Source of the DNA: Atrina japonica
Taxonomy: Eukaryota; Mollusca; Bivalvia; Pterioida; Pinnidae
NCBI GenBank assembly: GCA_030159075.1
Contig: BROG01000079.1
Coordinates: 555,001-619,000 of the forward strand
Direction of reading: 5' to 3'
DNA: 64,000 nt
Of the stretch, positions 22,575 through 36,263 are shown one piece after another. How positions within the stretch are numbered: the stretch's first letter is position 1; each line of letters opens with the position of its first letter. Made by a program: the position numbers and the translations under genes. The notes beneath the pieces were generated by a model. That model was not told the origin of the DNA. It saw only the letters and a program-made list of their open reading frames with translations, and did not search any database.

Positions 22575-23642
22575 TGATTGATCGAACTATTTACTGGTCT
22601 CCGTGTGTATTTGAATAGTTCTTTGATATTCTGTGTTTACAAAATTTTCTGCACTTATTAGTTAATTTGAATTGTATTACACTGTAGCTAGTCTGTGTAA
22701 CAGATAAGTTGTCCTGTGTTTTTGGTTTGTTTTTTTTTTTTTGGGAGGGGGGTTGGGTTTTTTTCTTTCTTTCTTTTTACAGTCAGTAGCTCAAATACAG
22801 AGCTTCTCAACTTCAAACACAGAGCAACTGAATTGTAAACGCAGATCTACTACATTGTAATCACAAATCCAATTTTATCTATAACACAGAACTACTAAAC
22901 AAACTGTAGGAACATAACAACTAATATGTAAGCACAGAATTACTAACCTGCAAACACAGAGTAACCGATCTTTTATCACAAAAGTACTGAAAATGAAACT
23001 AGGAACTACTGAACTGTAAACTCAAAACTATTGAATGGTAAACACAGATTTTAAAATTTTTAAACACATTCTCCATTTCCAGTAAACACAAGGCTATTAA
23101 ATGGTAAATATAGAACTACTAGGTAAACCCAGAAACATTGAACTAGAAACCATAAACACAAAACTTCTATCCTGCAAACACAGAATATATAAGTTTAATC
23201 TCAGTACTATTGAAATGAAACACGAAGCCGCTAAATCCAAACCGTAACGAAGAAATAATGAACTATAAACACAAAAATATTGAACTATAAACACAAAAAT
23301 ATTGAACTTATTGATAACGAATTTCTACAACATCTTAGCAGTTAACACAACTGCCAAACTTTACACTGAAAGCCTTTGAATAATGAAATACTGCGAAATA
23401 CTGAATTTTAAACACCAAACAAGCTGGACATCGTGACAAAACAGATAAAGTCATTGAAATTGTTATCTGTAAATACTAGTACAAAGCAACTGACTGTAAA
23501 AAGAAAAGAAAAAGAACACAGGACAACTTATCTGTTACACTGACTAGCTAAAGTGTAATACAATTCAACTTAATGTGTAAACACAGAATATCAAAGAACT
23601 TTTCAAATATACACGGAGACTAGTAAATAGTTCGATCAATCA
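22575..23642. mobile_element. Fold-back element with minisatellite core
   Basis: The outer arms 22575-22718 and 23512-23642 are inverted copies of each other (for example CAGATAAGTTGTCCTGTGTT against AACACAGGACAACTTATCTG, and GATCGAACTATTTACTGGTC against its mirror at the right edge). The interior holds a degenerate array of AAACACAGAACTACTGAACT-like units of about 22 bp from about 22785 to 23300, plus a poly-T/GGGAGGGGGG spacer at 22730-22756. No coding capacity. Confidence 0.85.
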
Positions 23643-23837
23643 AGCAGAAAAGATTATAGTGTCGAATCTTTAGTATAAACGATTTTATGTCGGCACAGGA
23701 TTTTTAAAAATTAAAATGTACGTGTATAAAGAGCGACAACTCTGTATATATTATTTACCGAAATTGTAATGATAGAAGAACTGATTATCAAACATCCTTG
23801 TTACCATGGATCGACGTTAATATATCATTGAATGAAA

Positions 23838-23961
23838 ACCGGGAAAAACTGGCCTTCGGCAAGTAAACTGACAACCTTTCTCACAAAATCAAATTAGGCT
23901 CCAGTGGGACTCGAATCCACGCTGATCTGAGTTGAGGGACCACTAGGCCACGGGCGCCCTG
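23838..23961 (-). mobile_element. tRNA-derived SINE, head and part of body
   Basis: The reverse complement begins GGGCGCCCGTGGCCTAGTGG and carries GGATTCGAGTCCC: the clearest tRNA-like A and B boxes of the family. The 3' half is lost. Confidence 0.85.
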
Positions 23962-24020
23962 CCTAAAGTGTCAACAAACAATGTACTATGACAGTTATAT
24001 CATCATATTATTATTAGTTA

Positions 24021-24161
24021 CATTTATTGCTTAGTAGTAAGTGTGATATGAAGATTAGTTCAACCCAGAAAAATCATGTAGCTCAAGTTCGGAGTCAGGG
24101 CAATATGATTTTTCTGGGTTGAACAAATCTTCATATCTTCCTCACTACTATGCAATAAATG
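24021..24161. repeat. Long hairpin: 57-bp inverted repeat, 27-nt loop
   Basis: The left arm ends TTCAACCCAGAAAAATCAT at 24077; the right arm starts ATGATTTTTCTGGGTTGAA at 24105. Only about seven mismatches occur over 57 bp. Non-coding; no second copy was noticed in the window. Confidence 0.9.
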
Positions 24162-24169
24162 ATTCGTTA

Positions 24170-27100
24170 TACAGTATTACTAGGTATGATAATTAGGTGA
24201 AAATGGAATCAACAAGTGTATTGGACACAACATTTATTAATCAGAGCGATTGAGACAGTTGAGTAGACAGATATGACTTCAAAATGAATTGCCCATCAGC
24301 AGATGCTCTGGCGTTTAGCCAAGGCGTACGACAAGAGTGCCATGTGAAAGTCCTAATTTCTCTTCAAAACGGCAATTTCATCCCCATTGCCTGATTCAAC
24401 CTTCTGTGCTCGGTATTAACGTCTGCTCGACTTTACGTTCTCTCTATTTTTTACGTATACAAGAAAGATAACTCTTTGAGAAAAAAACAACAAGACGCCC
24501 GAAAGAGTGGGATACAATAATAATTCGATGTAGATACGATGTTGAGTTCAAATGAACACATGATGTCGTAAACCAATCAGATTAATCGTTTCAATGAATT
24601 ATAAATATAAGGTATAATAATAATTATTATTATTCTCTCTCTAATAGTTTAAACTGCTTTTACTGCTACATTCGAATTGGCAAGCAAGTCTCTGAATGTT
24701 AAATAAAAGTAATGTAGATTTTGGCGTATCAAATAAACAAACAAACCTTTCTGTGTCACATAGCAATATTGCTATGTTTTATATGCTGTAAGAGGGATAG
24801 CTCTGGAAATACAAGCGACTGTCAGAGCAGCTTCAAGAAAGTTGGGATAATCGGTATAACATTACAGATTGCCCACTAGTATTAAATTCTACTATATTTT
24901 CTTACTAAATATACTCACCTTCATGTTAGAATAATTATTTGTGAATGAACGTCTCAGATCTGATACTTACACATCTTGTAGTTCTGTCATTACTATCCAT
25001 TCTAGTAAGGGAAAACAAACACCAATCGAGAAAGACAGCTAACTTTGTTTACATCAAAGTCACACAGGTGCTTTGTAGTCATCTCTATGGCCAAATCACG
25101 CCTCTCCTGACTGTTGATTTTTAATACATTTCTAAATTCCTCTAGAATAAGTTCCTATATCAGATCTAAAGAGCGCCGAAGAGTAACTACTGTCCTTGAA
25201 GTTATCAACGGAGTGCAATGGTCGCTCGAACTAAGAAATCCACTGATGAAAGTTTAATATGAAGTCCCACAATGTTCAACACGTGTTGCCCTTCTAGCTT
25301 CGTCGACATTATCTTGAGATATAATTTTATGTCTCTTTTCTGATATAATGATGATATAATGATAATTTTATTTTTATCGAAACGTGCAATGATAACGATG
25401 ACGTAACAGCGGAAGAATAATTACCATTTATACATTGGAAAACCAGTAGCAACCCATTGTTAGTCGTTTGCACCATTTGTACATATGTTCAGTACAATAT
25501 CTACAATTGGCCTGTCTTTAAAACGTTCTGTTTTGTGGTAACCATTGGTACCATTGACCCCAGCAGTACCAATGGTAATTATACGTTCGTACCATTGGGA
25601 AAGCTCCTAACGAAACCATACTTCCTGAGCGTACACATACATATACGTTTCAACATGAACTACCGGAGAGCTTCCTTAAATATGAATTCCGACGATACAT
25701 GACCTGTTTAAGTGAAACAAAATATTACCAGGCTATGTTGGATGCAAAATATATTTAAAGTGAAACTGTGTTTTTTAAGCTGGTTGATCTTCAGAAAATC
25801 GTCTAATGTTTAAACATGAACAATCGTCTTATTGTTTTCATACAGACATTTACACATTGTAAATAGATGTTTATTTTACCGTTATTATGTTTTCGGGCAC
25901 ACTTATGTGAGAATGTTTTTTACTTTCTCGTATGTTTGTTTACTTCAATAAATGTTACATTGTTCCTTGCGTGTTACATTGGGTATTTATCAAAACTTGG
26001 ATAGTTGGATATTATCAACATCCTACATAATATTAGTGCGGTGTTGCACGGGGTTTCCATTTATTTGGCATTCTTGCCTGTTCGATTCAGCTAGAAAAAA
26101 TCTCACTAAACAACAGTAACATTATACTACCAGTTTCCCTCTATTGAATTATTCGATATTATTAACAAAACCAAAGTGATAGTTTTAAAAATGATGGCAA
26201 ATCAAATGCATAAGGACGATCGTTTATGTCATTTGGACTTCATCAGTTGAGCTTAAATTTATTATAAAAGTATATTTTCGAACGAATTAATAAATCTAAA
26301 TGTGTTTCCAAATTGATGTTATACGTCAATCATAAGGTTTCCAATAATGTTTTGTCCACTGGGTTATATCTCTGATTATTAATCCTGAATAGTAATGGTG
26401 ATACTGTTTTTGACAAGTCTTTCATGTTCGAACATTTTGATACATACATTCAAGTAGTATAAGAACATTGTTTGACAAATCAGACGTCTAGGTTAACATA
26501 TAGCTGACATGAGCTTATTGAAGTAATTCGTCGTGTACTAATGGACTTGAGCTTCGATTATTAATTGGTACTTTACTAATTACATGCATACATTTCCTGG
26601 CTTTGTAACATAAAAATCAGAAATCTACATTATGTCCAGTATACAATAAAATACGTTTTCAGTTTATTAAGTAAGACAGTGGATAAAAGATCGGTATATC
26701 AAATTTTGGAGATAGTTTACAAGAGTTATCACCCTTAGTACTGACTAAACATGTTGTTATAGGAGTTGTCTTTCTTTGACAAGCTATAATAATCCAGTAT
26801 TCATTGAACGATTATCACCATAATCATTGTATCGTTAATTTTTGAAGTTGTGAATCTTTAGTCCCATATACAATGTATATATCTCGGGTACGACACTGTT
26901 AAGTAACGACTTACTGATAAGCCATGGTGACAAAATAAACAAATTATGCACATAGTTGTTTTTTTCATTGTTGTTTTATTTTATATGTCTGAAAATTTCT
27001 CCTGACAAGAAATATTTTTATCACTATTTATAATTCTACTCAGCAGGATATAAAAAGTTCCAGTAGCAACATATTTTGTTTGACTTATTCTCAAACTATG

Positions 27101-27400
27101 TGAAATTATATATGAGAAATTAAATATCTTCTGACTTTAGTGGCAGCGTAGGGCCCACTTTATTCGCCATCAATTCTTATTTGCACATCATCCTTGATGT
27201 AGTAGAAATATATCTTAAATGTTAAAGTTATTTCTAGTGTAAATAATTATTACCGTAATCGGCCGTGTATAATCCGCACTCTTTTCACTCTAAAATTTGT
27301 CTCAGGCACATTAAATAACTCTTGAAAAAAATTGCCCTTGATATTTACTGTGGTTATGCATTTATATTAGTTTATATTTTCATCATATTTTTTCAAATGG
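24170..27400. other. Repeat-poor non-coding island
   Basis: Apart from a family R fragment at 26215-26275 no mobile element is recognised. No exon is seen. An 81-codon frame at 25457-25702 has no family features. The middle of the Xlox-Cdx interval is a plausible enhancer region by position only. Confidence 0.35.
26210..26275 (-). repeat. Family R element, fragment
   Basis: GACGATCGTTTATGTCATTT and GGACTTCATCAGTTGAGCTT match the core shared by eight sites in the window. Confidence 0.65.
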
Positions 27401-27589
27401 TTTTGGAATCTATTTACTACATTATTAGACTCCATTCCTACTGGAAACCGTTATATTTGATTTATTTGTATCGCAATATGTGATCTGCCACCAAACGGTT
27501 CCTATGGAAATAATCCGTATGATTTCCATCGGCTGAATCTTGACTATGTTAACAAGAGTTATGCCGCTTGGAGCAAAATCTCTCATATG

Positions 27590-27845
27590 ATCAAGGATAT
27601 TTATGGAGAAAAGAAGCACACACACATTGCAACAACGCATGTATTCAGGAATCCGAAAACAAGCTAATTAAAGCTTATATTAATCCGTCTCCTTAGAGTA
27701 AAAGAGACAAAACTATGTCTGAAAAACACAGCCATAACATTTATGAGCAATGATGAAGATAGTAATGGTAACGGTAAAATAGATAAGGATAAATATTTGC
27801 AATAATGATGAAGACAGATGTGATAAAACAAGTATGTATAATCAT
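27590..27845. repeat. Diverged duplicate of 47340-47600
   Basis: CAAGCTAATTAAAGCTTATA, CAATGATGAAGATAGTAAT and TAATGATGAAGACAGATGTG recur in the same order and spacing at 47405, 47490 and 47548. It is either an unrecognised repeat family or an old duplication within the intergenic region. Confidence 0.7.
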
Positions 27846-28070
27846 AATTATCAATGTTTGAAACATAATGTCTTAAACATAAGCAACATGGGCTTGACAC
27901 AAATATTCAAGTTTTGAAAACTGTACACAATAACATCACAATGCGAAGAGAACATTTTTAGCCAGGTTTAGTTTACGAATTAATTAAAAACGAACTTTAA
28001 CATATTTTCGATCGTATGGTTCAGTATTTCATGTTTTCTAAAAATTATCTTTGTTACCAGTATTGATGGG

Positions 28071-28300
<230 letters not shown>

Positions 28301-28529
28301 AGAAATAACCAAAAAGCATATACATTCAAACAAATCACCATGGGTTTTATTTAGTTTATATAAAGAACTCACAAAGCGTCTTAGTCGGTAGAGCTCTTTT
28401 TTCGCACAAAAATATAATATGCGTCTTAAATGGGGACGTTATTTCTAAAACTAACTGATGACATTTTCACCGAGCTTGACCTTTTCACCGACCTCTACAG
28501 GTTTCCATGGAACATTTTCGACGGCTGTG

Positions 28530-28665
28530 ACATGCTAACAAGGGACACAAACTCCTTCCGGACACTTGGCCCCATCCTGTTTGGGATCCACAATTGTTCT
28601 TCGTGTTGATATAATTTGTATATCCACTTTGTCATATTCTAATGCACTTGGAGTTTCGATTATAC
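28530..28665 (+). mobile_element. Retroelement 3'-end fragment (family Q)
   Basis: CATGCTAACAAGGGACACAA, CTCCTTCCGGACACTTGGCC and CCCATCCTGTTTGGGATCCA match 56098-56160. The ATTCTAATGCACTTGGAGTT ending is also shared. Confidence 0.65.
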
Positions 28666-29178
28666 ATTTGAAATTCTTCATTTCTACTTAAAATTGGAAT
28701 GAAATAAGTAAGGAATAAATCTTCGTCACAATTGGTGAAAATTGTTAATTTAATATTTACAATATATTGATAAAATGTAAATATATGATTTACAATATTG
28801 AGTAGTTGTAAACGATCTATACAATATATTTTAAACACAAACGATTGTAGTGTGTATTCATTTCCACTTCGTATATCGCATTAAAACCTTAAATGAAAAC
28901 ATTAAATTATAGAACCCCGAGTTCTCCGAAAAACTCCGAAATTTCAGAACCGCACAGCAAGACACTGTAAAAAACAACCCATCATAAAGAATAAGGTAAG
29001 GATTATTGTACGTTAGTCAATATCTAATTCCCACTATAGAAATGCCTGGGCTAGCGCTGAAAGAATTTTCTTTGTCGCATATTTCGCTTATTTTGAATAA
29101 TTTCTTTGTGTCAGAATATTGAAAAATTTACAGATTAATTGTAGACAGCAAAACCAAGAAAACAGTATCAAATGGCTT

Positions 29179-29292
<114 letters not shown>

Positions 29293-29454
29293 GGTTTTTA
29301 AGTTAATTATTTTATTTTTCATCCAGCTGCAGAAAAGGGTGAATATAGATATTAATAAGTCCCAGTGACATGAACGTAGACTACATCACATGTTGCTTAA
29401 CGTTCATATGTTGTTCATTTAAACCATTTAAGCTGGTATTTCAAATTTAAATTT

Positions 29455-29635
29455 TTCACGTTCATTGTTAATGTAGTTGTAAAATAAAAAAAACTTTTTG
29501 GGGTTAAAATTTCGTTGTTTTAAGAATGAAACAAATTTATTGACATTAGATCTATTTGAAATAAAAAAAACAACCTGTTTGTAAAGGAACCTATTGCTAT
29601 TACTATGCTTTATTCATGTAAAATTTCGTCAGTAT
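29455..29635. repeat. Dispersed repeat (family F)
   Basis: AAAATTTCGTTGTTTTAAGA, ACAAATTTATTGACATTAGA and the CATGTAAAATTTCGTC ending recur at 59500-59640. Related words are at 39175-39290. Confidence 0.6.
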
Positions 29636-30221
29636 CTAACGATTTACACTTCATTTATTCATTTCTATTTACTGTTTCAATATTTGTATGTCTATAACTT
29701 ATATCTCTTTGTTCATTGAAAGTTGTGAGTTGCATGTTTAAGATAAAACTGGTTACTTTCGTACATTTTAACTGTTTTACGCTAATAGTACCTGAAACTA
29801 TTTTCCCCGGTATTTCTGTACACTGGGATTTTTTGGCGTCACTAAAATTTGTCCACTTTGACCACAAAATGAATGGTTATTTTTGGCTAGTCAAATCCTG
29901 GCCATTTATGTTTATATCGTACCATTAAACATTGGTCTTACCGTGTCGAACATTCCAGGTGGCTGAAATATTAAAATAGTAAAAAGTACCGAATAATTTT
30001 AACTGATATGTCACATAATACTTAATTAAGATTAACATTTACACAGTGTTGATTTAAAAACCCTTTGTTTGTTTATCAAAAACACTCAAATATTTTTAAA
30101 AAGCACAGACAGAAACAGTGTACATATTTTTGGACGATTTAATTTTGCCCATTTAAATAGGATGGACAATTTGGCCAAAATTGAAGTTTTAAAGATATTT
30201 ACGTTTCTTAAAGATATTTTA

Positions 30222-30328
<107 letters not shown>

Positions 30329-30712
30329 GCTTCAATTAATATTTGTGCTTTTAAACAACTCCATTTTATCCCGGTTTCTTATACATCACAATGTACAATA
30401 GTTAGGAGGCGTTTTTGTAGGTAAACTCCAGAATTTTCAATCATTCACAAAATAATAAACGTTAAAACATTTAAATACATAACATTATCTTTTACGGTCA
30501 AATTATTATTTTCGTGTAAACGTTTTGGACGATAACTTGATGTTTGTAAAAAGCAATTTTACAGTTTACAATTAATGATAATTTTTAAGAAATAGAAGCA
30601 TTTTGTAATTAAAAATAAAAAGTAAAATTTAATTGTACAAGTATTCATTGGAAGAGCATATTTAAACAAAAAATGTATATCAGAGAATATATGGGCTGAA
30701 AATATAGATGGC

Positions 30713-30910
30713 TTGAGTTTTGAATTTGAATAATGTTTACGCCACTCAACAATTTTTTCAGCTATATGGTGGCAGCCAGTTTTTAATGGTGGATGAGAAA
30801 AACCAGTTACCCAAGAAGACACCACCGGCCTTTGCAAAAAAACTGGCACACTTTCTCACAAAAATTGACTTAGATTCCAGCAGGGCTCGAACCTGCGCTG
30901 ACCAGAAAGA
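30713..30910 (-). mobile_element. tRNA-derived SINE, nearly full length
   Basis: A GGTTCGAGCCCTGC box B (reverse strand) and the tail CTGAAAAAATTGTTGAGTGG then ATTCAAATTCAAAAC are present; the A-box end is lost. Confidence 0.8.
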
Positions 30911-31215
30911 TTGCTTGAAAAAAAAAATTAATCTTGCACTTTAATAAGAGAACACTAATACTGCTAACTGCCTCTTAACTTGACAGTTAATTTAGAATAA
31001 AAATATGAAACTTTTCCTGTTGAAGTGGCTGAGTGGTTGGTTTTTGCCTGTAATAAAAACGCTGTGCCGAAATTAATGATACGTGTTATATAACACCAAC
31101 GGAGCATTTTCTATTACGCATATTGAAAATATATACGGATTTTTCATTTCGATTCTAAGAAACATAAGCATTGGACTACAAAATATTTTTTTTATTTTTT
31201 ATTAAAATAAAAACG

Positions 31216-31330
31216 TATAAGAATCACATATACAACAACACGGGAAACAAATGACAATGCACATGTATATGATATAAGAATCACATATACAACAACACGG
31301 GAAACAAATGACAATGCACATGTATATGAT
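31216..31330. repeat. 57-bp perfect tandem duplication
   Basis: TATAAGAATCACATATACAA is repeated with a 57-bp period (31216 and 31273) and the two copies look identical, so the duplication is recent or an assembly effect. Confidence 0.95.
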
Positions 31331-31579
31331 AATATACACACATGAAACTTAAATACAGAAAAAAACATTCAATAATATTTACAATACTACATTAATACAA
31401 ATGTGAATTATTATGCAAAAAGAACTACAAAAGACTTATTTGCTCATTTTGTTCAATCCAAAATACATAAATAAAATGAACACTGAACACGTTAGGGAGA
31501 GGCCTTAGAAAAATGTTGTTAAACTTATTGTCCAATCTCATTTCAAATGATTGCAATGAAATAAGTTTAAATTAAACTG

Positions 31580-31730
31580 AACACTTTTCCAGTTAGACAT
31601 GGCGGTCAGCTTTTAAGTGTGGAAGAGAAAATCCGATCACATTTTACCAGGGAAACACCACGCAGGAAGACTGGCAAGCGCAATCAGCGAAGACTCCAAT
31701 GGAGCTCGAACCCGCACCGATCGTAGATGA
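31580..31730 (-). mobile_element. tRNA-derived SINE, diverged
   Basis: GACATGGCGGTCAGCTTTTA, GTGTGGAAGAGAAAATCCGA and GAGCTCGAACCCGCACCGAT (box B region in reverse) follow family order. Confidence 0.65.
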
Positions 31731-31859
31731 GTCTTAATTGTTGAAAATATTATGCTTGGGGCTCCAGTAAAATAAACATGGCCTGTAATAGCATTATGAT
31801 AGAATTCCAGGTCATGTTTTCTGGTAATTTTTAAAAGTTTTAACATAAATAAAAACAAA

Positions 31860-33600
31860 ATTCAAAAATTCTAATTGTTAATTATTAACGTCGAGTGTAT
31901 ATATTTTGTAACATGATATATGATTACATCACTGAAAAATCATATTCCAATATCATATACTGTAGTTTTTAAATGTAAACAGCCTTGTCAAGAAAAAAGT
32001 CTTTCTCTAAGAAAATGTTTTTTTATTCGCACATTTTTTGTGATAATATTATGATATTTGCTGAATTATTAATAAAACAAAATAATAGAACATACTGAAT
32101 TATGAATATGTAATGAGTAATTACCTGTGAAATATTGTCGCAACTGAGAGGCAGGTTTATAAATTATGATCATATGTATTAAACATAATTCATGATAAAC
32201 TTAAAAATCGATGGTTTCTGACAAGTAAATCCATTTTTAACTTAATACAGATAATTTATAAACAAGAATACACACCATTTTTCAAAACTGAATGACTAAA
32301 CTAAATGACTAATTATTTTGTATTTTCGACATGGGCGGAACCTAAAATGGGTATCATACAAGTATCTAATGAAGATCGTCTAACGTTTTGTATGGTGTTA
32401 ACGATTTAACATACATGTATTTGGATTATGACAAATATTATGAACAAAATAACAAAGTTACAATTTTGAAAAATGTGGCTGAAACAAATTTCACAAAAAT
32501 TTTTGAAACCAAGAAAATTATATTACAGTGGTTATATCTTCACTTACACCTTAACGCCTTACATATTGAAAATGAAATTAATGTTAATGTCAAACTTAAT
32601 TGTTTGGTTTTTTAAACAGAACCATTAATTTCATAAATTTCAGTAATATCATTATGAATGTACATGTATATGATAGCCAGGTACAATAATCGATTCATGA
32701 ATTCAAACTATTTTTATGCAATACATTGTATTAGGTATGAAAATATTAGTATGAGACCCCGTAATAGTTATGATTGTATATTGTTTATTGACATAATTAT
32801 GTGTTTATCTTGCAGTGGATAAATGTCATTCACATCTCTGTAGATGAAAGAATATATTAGATAATACTATATAGTTTATATATTCCCTTGCGACAAAGCG
32901 AAACATAATTTTGAAAATACAACAGAAACTATGGAATGATGCAAATCGTGCATCATCAGTTATGGTGAAGTTAGATATATATTTTTATATTGACAATACG
33001 AATACCAGTTAATAAGTAATCAATGCACAGGTGTCATTTGTTTTTATATGTCCATATCATATTTAGACACCATTGTTCTGTATCTGCAACTACAATCGGA
33101 AACAGAGTAGCCAATCAGGGTGAAAACCAAACAAATGGATAATATATAACATGTAACAAAACATATGCAAATACCTAATAAAAGCATACATTTTGGTGAC
33201 AGTGCAATCCCCTTGTGTGTCCGTGCTTTTTTCAAAATCAAATTTTGAAATACCTATTGTCATTTTCACAATTACGATGTCATGAGTAGTACAGTAGTTT
33301 TAAATAAAAATTCTGCTACCTCTTTAGGCGATTACGAGGGAAATGACAATATCAATTTAATTTCCATCCGTTTCTTGGAAAAAATAATTGTTATGCTTGT
33401 TTTTAATACAACATTTTTTCCTGAGTACAAAACCAGGATTTGACATGCAGCGGTACATCTCCACCCGGGCTAGGGAGAATCGAGCTTGGCTGGTTTTCAC
33501 TGCACATTTACTCTAGATAACAAATATTCACACTTTTGTTCAAAGAGGATAGAAAAAGAAAGAGAAAGTACAAGTTTCAAATATATTAATTTTTATATTT
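31860..33600. other. Non-coding AT-rich DNA
   Basis: No exon or repeat family is recognised. Short frames at 32388-32615 and 33044-33241 lack any recognisable feature. Confidence 0.35.
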
Positions 33601-33639
33601 ATTGTCAATTTATTTTGACATTGAATTGTTCAGCTTGAA

Positions 33640-36195
33640 ACCTATGATTTAAAAAGTTTTGAATATATGGATCATACTTTTTCTCCTTGAGGAATGGTAA
33701 ATAAATTGCTTCCTTGCTAAACTTAAGTAATTTATTGGAATATTTTCATCATTTGTAATTCCAAAAAGTATATCATATAATGTAAATTCTACTGAAATAT
33801 CTGTTTTAGTTTTTGTTATGTCTGATGTGTTTCTCCAAAGGACTGTGACATAATTACAATTAAAACCTTCTTCTAAGATCTTCAGGTTCCATGAACAAAA
33901 TTCACAAAAATCATTTTCAGTTTTTTCAGTTTTCTTAATTTTCTTAAAATATTGTTTTGTAGGTAGTATTCTGTGTAGGATTTGATAGTGTAGCCAGTGT
34001 AGATATGTTTCATTTGTAATTTTGTAGTAAATTTTGAATATTTTTGCCAATTATTTGGTCAATGTTCTTTAAAAGAATAATTTTTCCATTTTTGCATAGC
34101 AGTTGGAAAAAGAGTTTTGTTCCTTAGTATTTTATACATATCTTTACATCCTTTATAGTTGTTTAGTATACATTGCAAATTATATGGTATAAATGGTACA
34201 TTAGGGAGTGAGGTATCATGTTCAAAGTTCTTCAATTTTGTAAATGCTTTAATACTTCTCAAGATACCATGATATTTTAGGAAACAAATAAATTGAATAT
34301 TACTTTTGTTTTAAATCAGACTTTGTCAACAGTGTGCCATCTATTGCAAAAAGATCACTAACAAACCTAACACCTTTGTTGTACTAAAGTTGAATAAAAA
34401 TTCTCTTTTTATTTGTTTCAGTAAGCTATTATAAGATAATATACAGAATTCTGAAACAAATGACACTTTACTATTTTGTTTGTTTAGAAGGGTTTTCCGG
34501 GCATAGAAATACATCATTCCAAAAAGCATTTTTGTTTGATTTTATGAGAATTTCTATCCTATTATCTCCGTTTTCAGCAATACAACGGTATCGTCTTGAG
34601 CAACGGTATCGTCTAGGTGAGCACTAGGGTAACTTTGGTATTCGGTACCAGTTGTACTATAATATTTGGCACTGTTATAACCACTAGATAGTACGTTGCC
34701 ACTGCTGGTGGACCGTTTGAGTCTAATTGACCCCGAGGGTATTTTGTATACATAAACCTAGGTCGTTACCTGGTGGATTTCGGTACCAGTTGTTCGGTAT
34801 CTTATCATCTTATACTAAAGGAATATTTGGCACTGTTGACACCATTTAAATTCGAAAATTTTCTAAAGCTAAGATAGTCATTTTTTTTTTTACAGTGGTT
34901 ACTCTTAGACGGATTTAGGCTTTTAGATATATACTTTTAGATCAAATTGGATATTATCTTGGAAACCCTGTATGACACCACTTTATCTTTAGAAAAACAC
35001 TGGTATACTTTTCAAATTTGGAGCTCAACTAAGATGATGACGTCTAATTGACAGAAACTGGTATCGTACTTTTCAAATTGAGCACGTCTAATGACAGAAA
35101 CGGTATTTGGTATAACTTTGGTATTATGTCTATAATATTTAGATACATTTTTGTTGTATAAAGCCTTTAAAATATATTTCCATGGGTTATCTTAGCTAAA
35201 TAATCTTCTTATCCATGTACATGTACAATTTAACGCAGATATGAAATTATCTAAGTTTATCATTTCGAAACCCCCATCTTCTTTATTTTGCAAGATTACC
35301 ACACACCCCTTTTTTATCATATCCGCCTTAGAGCCCCATAAAAAATTGAAAAATTCTGTGCGTAGAACTTTTCTCTAAGGTTAGGGAGAGCAATAAATAG
35401 ATTTTTCAGTTTAGGTATGAGTAAAGATTTAATACTTTTATTTTACCTATTGGTGTCAGAATTCTTAGTGTTAAATTTGGATTTTAGATACTAGAATATT
35501 CTGTCCCAATTGAGTTGGATTTAGTATCATATCTTTTAATTTCCACTTGTCATGATGAAAAATTTCTTTACTGATTTTTTTTAACAAATCCCATACGATT
35601 TTTGTTTTGGGACCATTTATATAAAGATCTGAACTTTTTGTAAAATTCTCCAAACAATTTAAGGTTTCAAAGAGCGATGTTTTAGAGCCGTTCAGTATAG
35701 AAAATTACACATTCTTAATTATTTATGTGTGTACCTTTAATGTTATCATTATATTTTATGCAAATTGCAAGGACCTCAGCACATAAAAGGAAAATTTATC
35801 AATGACCCTTAGTCCCCTTGAAGACAACCGCGACAAATATCAAGTTGCTCTGATAATATTCCAATTTGGAGAACTGAACCTTTTATTTTAGTATTAAGAA
35901 CTTTTATCAAATCAATAATGTTCCTGTTAAAATGACAAAAAGGACCAGTCAACAGAATCAAAAGATATTCCGAAATCTACAAAAATAAATTGCTCAGGTC
36001 TATCATGCATTTTAGTATAGTTCTTTATATCAAACAGACGTCTTGTGTTTTCGCCTATGTATCGTCCACTTTGAGTATTGGAAATAAGAAAATGAAGTAC
36101 AAATTTTACTCTCAAGCTTATACATTCAGAAATTATTTTATATAAAACATTCATGAAAAGTAATTGAACGCCAGAGTTTTGGAAACAGACGTGGC
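33640..36195 (-). mobile_element. Degenerate L1/Tx1-like LINE, interrupted
   Basis: Read on the minus strand, the 5' part at 36195-35927 encodes reverse-transcriptase block words NVLYKIISECI, SNTQSGRYIGENTRRLFD and FVDFGISFDSVDWSFL (family pattern FVDFEKAFDSVxWxFL). Downstream pieces at about 35400-35165 and 34262-33649 encode the post-RT region and a zf-RVT-like end, LHWLHYQILHRILPTK then NDFCEFC. Frames are broken by stops and shifts, and about 34560-35160 is occupied by other repeats (family R), so it is a dead, nested copy lacking its 5' half. Confidence 0.8.
34580..35115 (+). repeat. Family R elements inserted in the LINE
   Basis: GCTAAGATAGTCATTTTTTT, GTGGTTACTCTTAGACGGAT and GAGCTCAACTAAGATGATGA show a family R copy at 34845-35110. 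Preceding DNA repeats related words (CGTCTTGAGC, GGTATTCGGTACCAGTTGT twice, at 34637 and 34780). Confidence 0.65.
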
Positions 36196-36263
36196 TTATC
36201 TCCCTTTGACAGGCATTTAATTATTCATAGTCATTGACTCACTGGTGATGTTTTGTTCTCATA

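Noticed and set aside
23838..23961. Genuine tRNA gene on the minus strand
   Set aside because: The A and B boxes are good but no full cloverleaf forms, and the SINE body follows directly; it is a SINE head.
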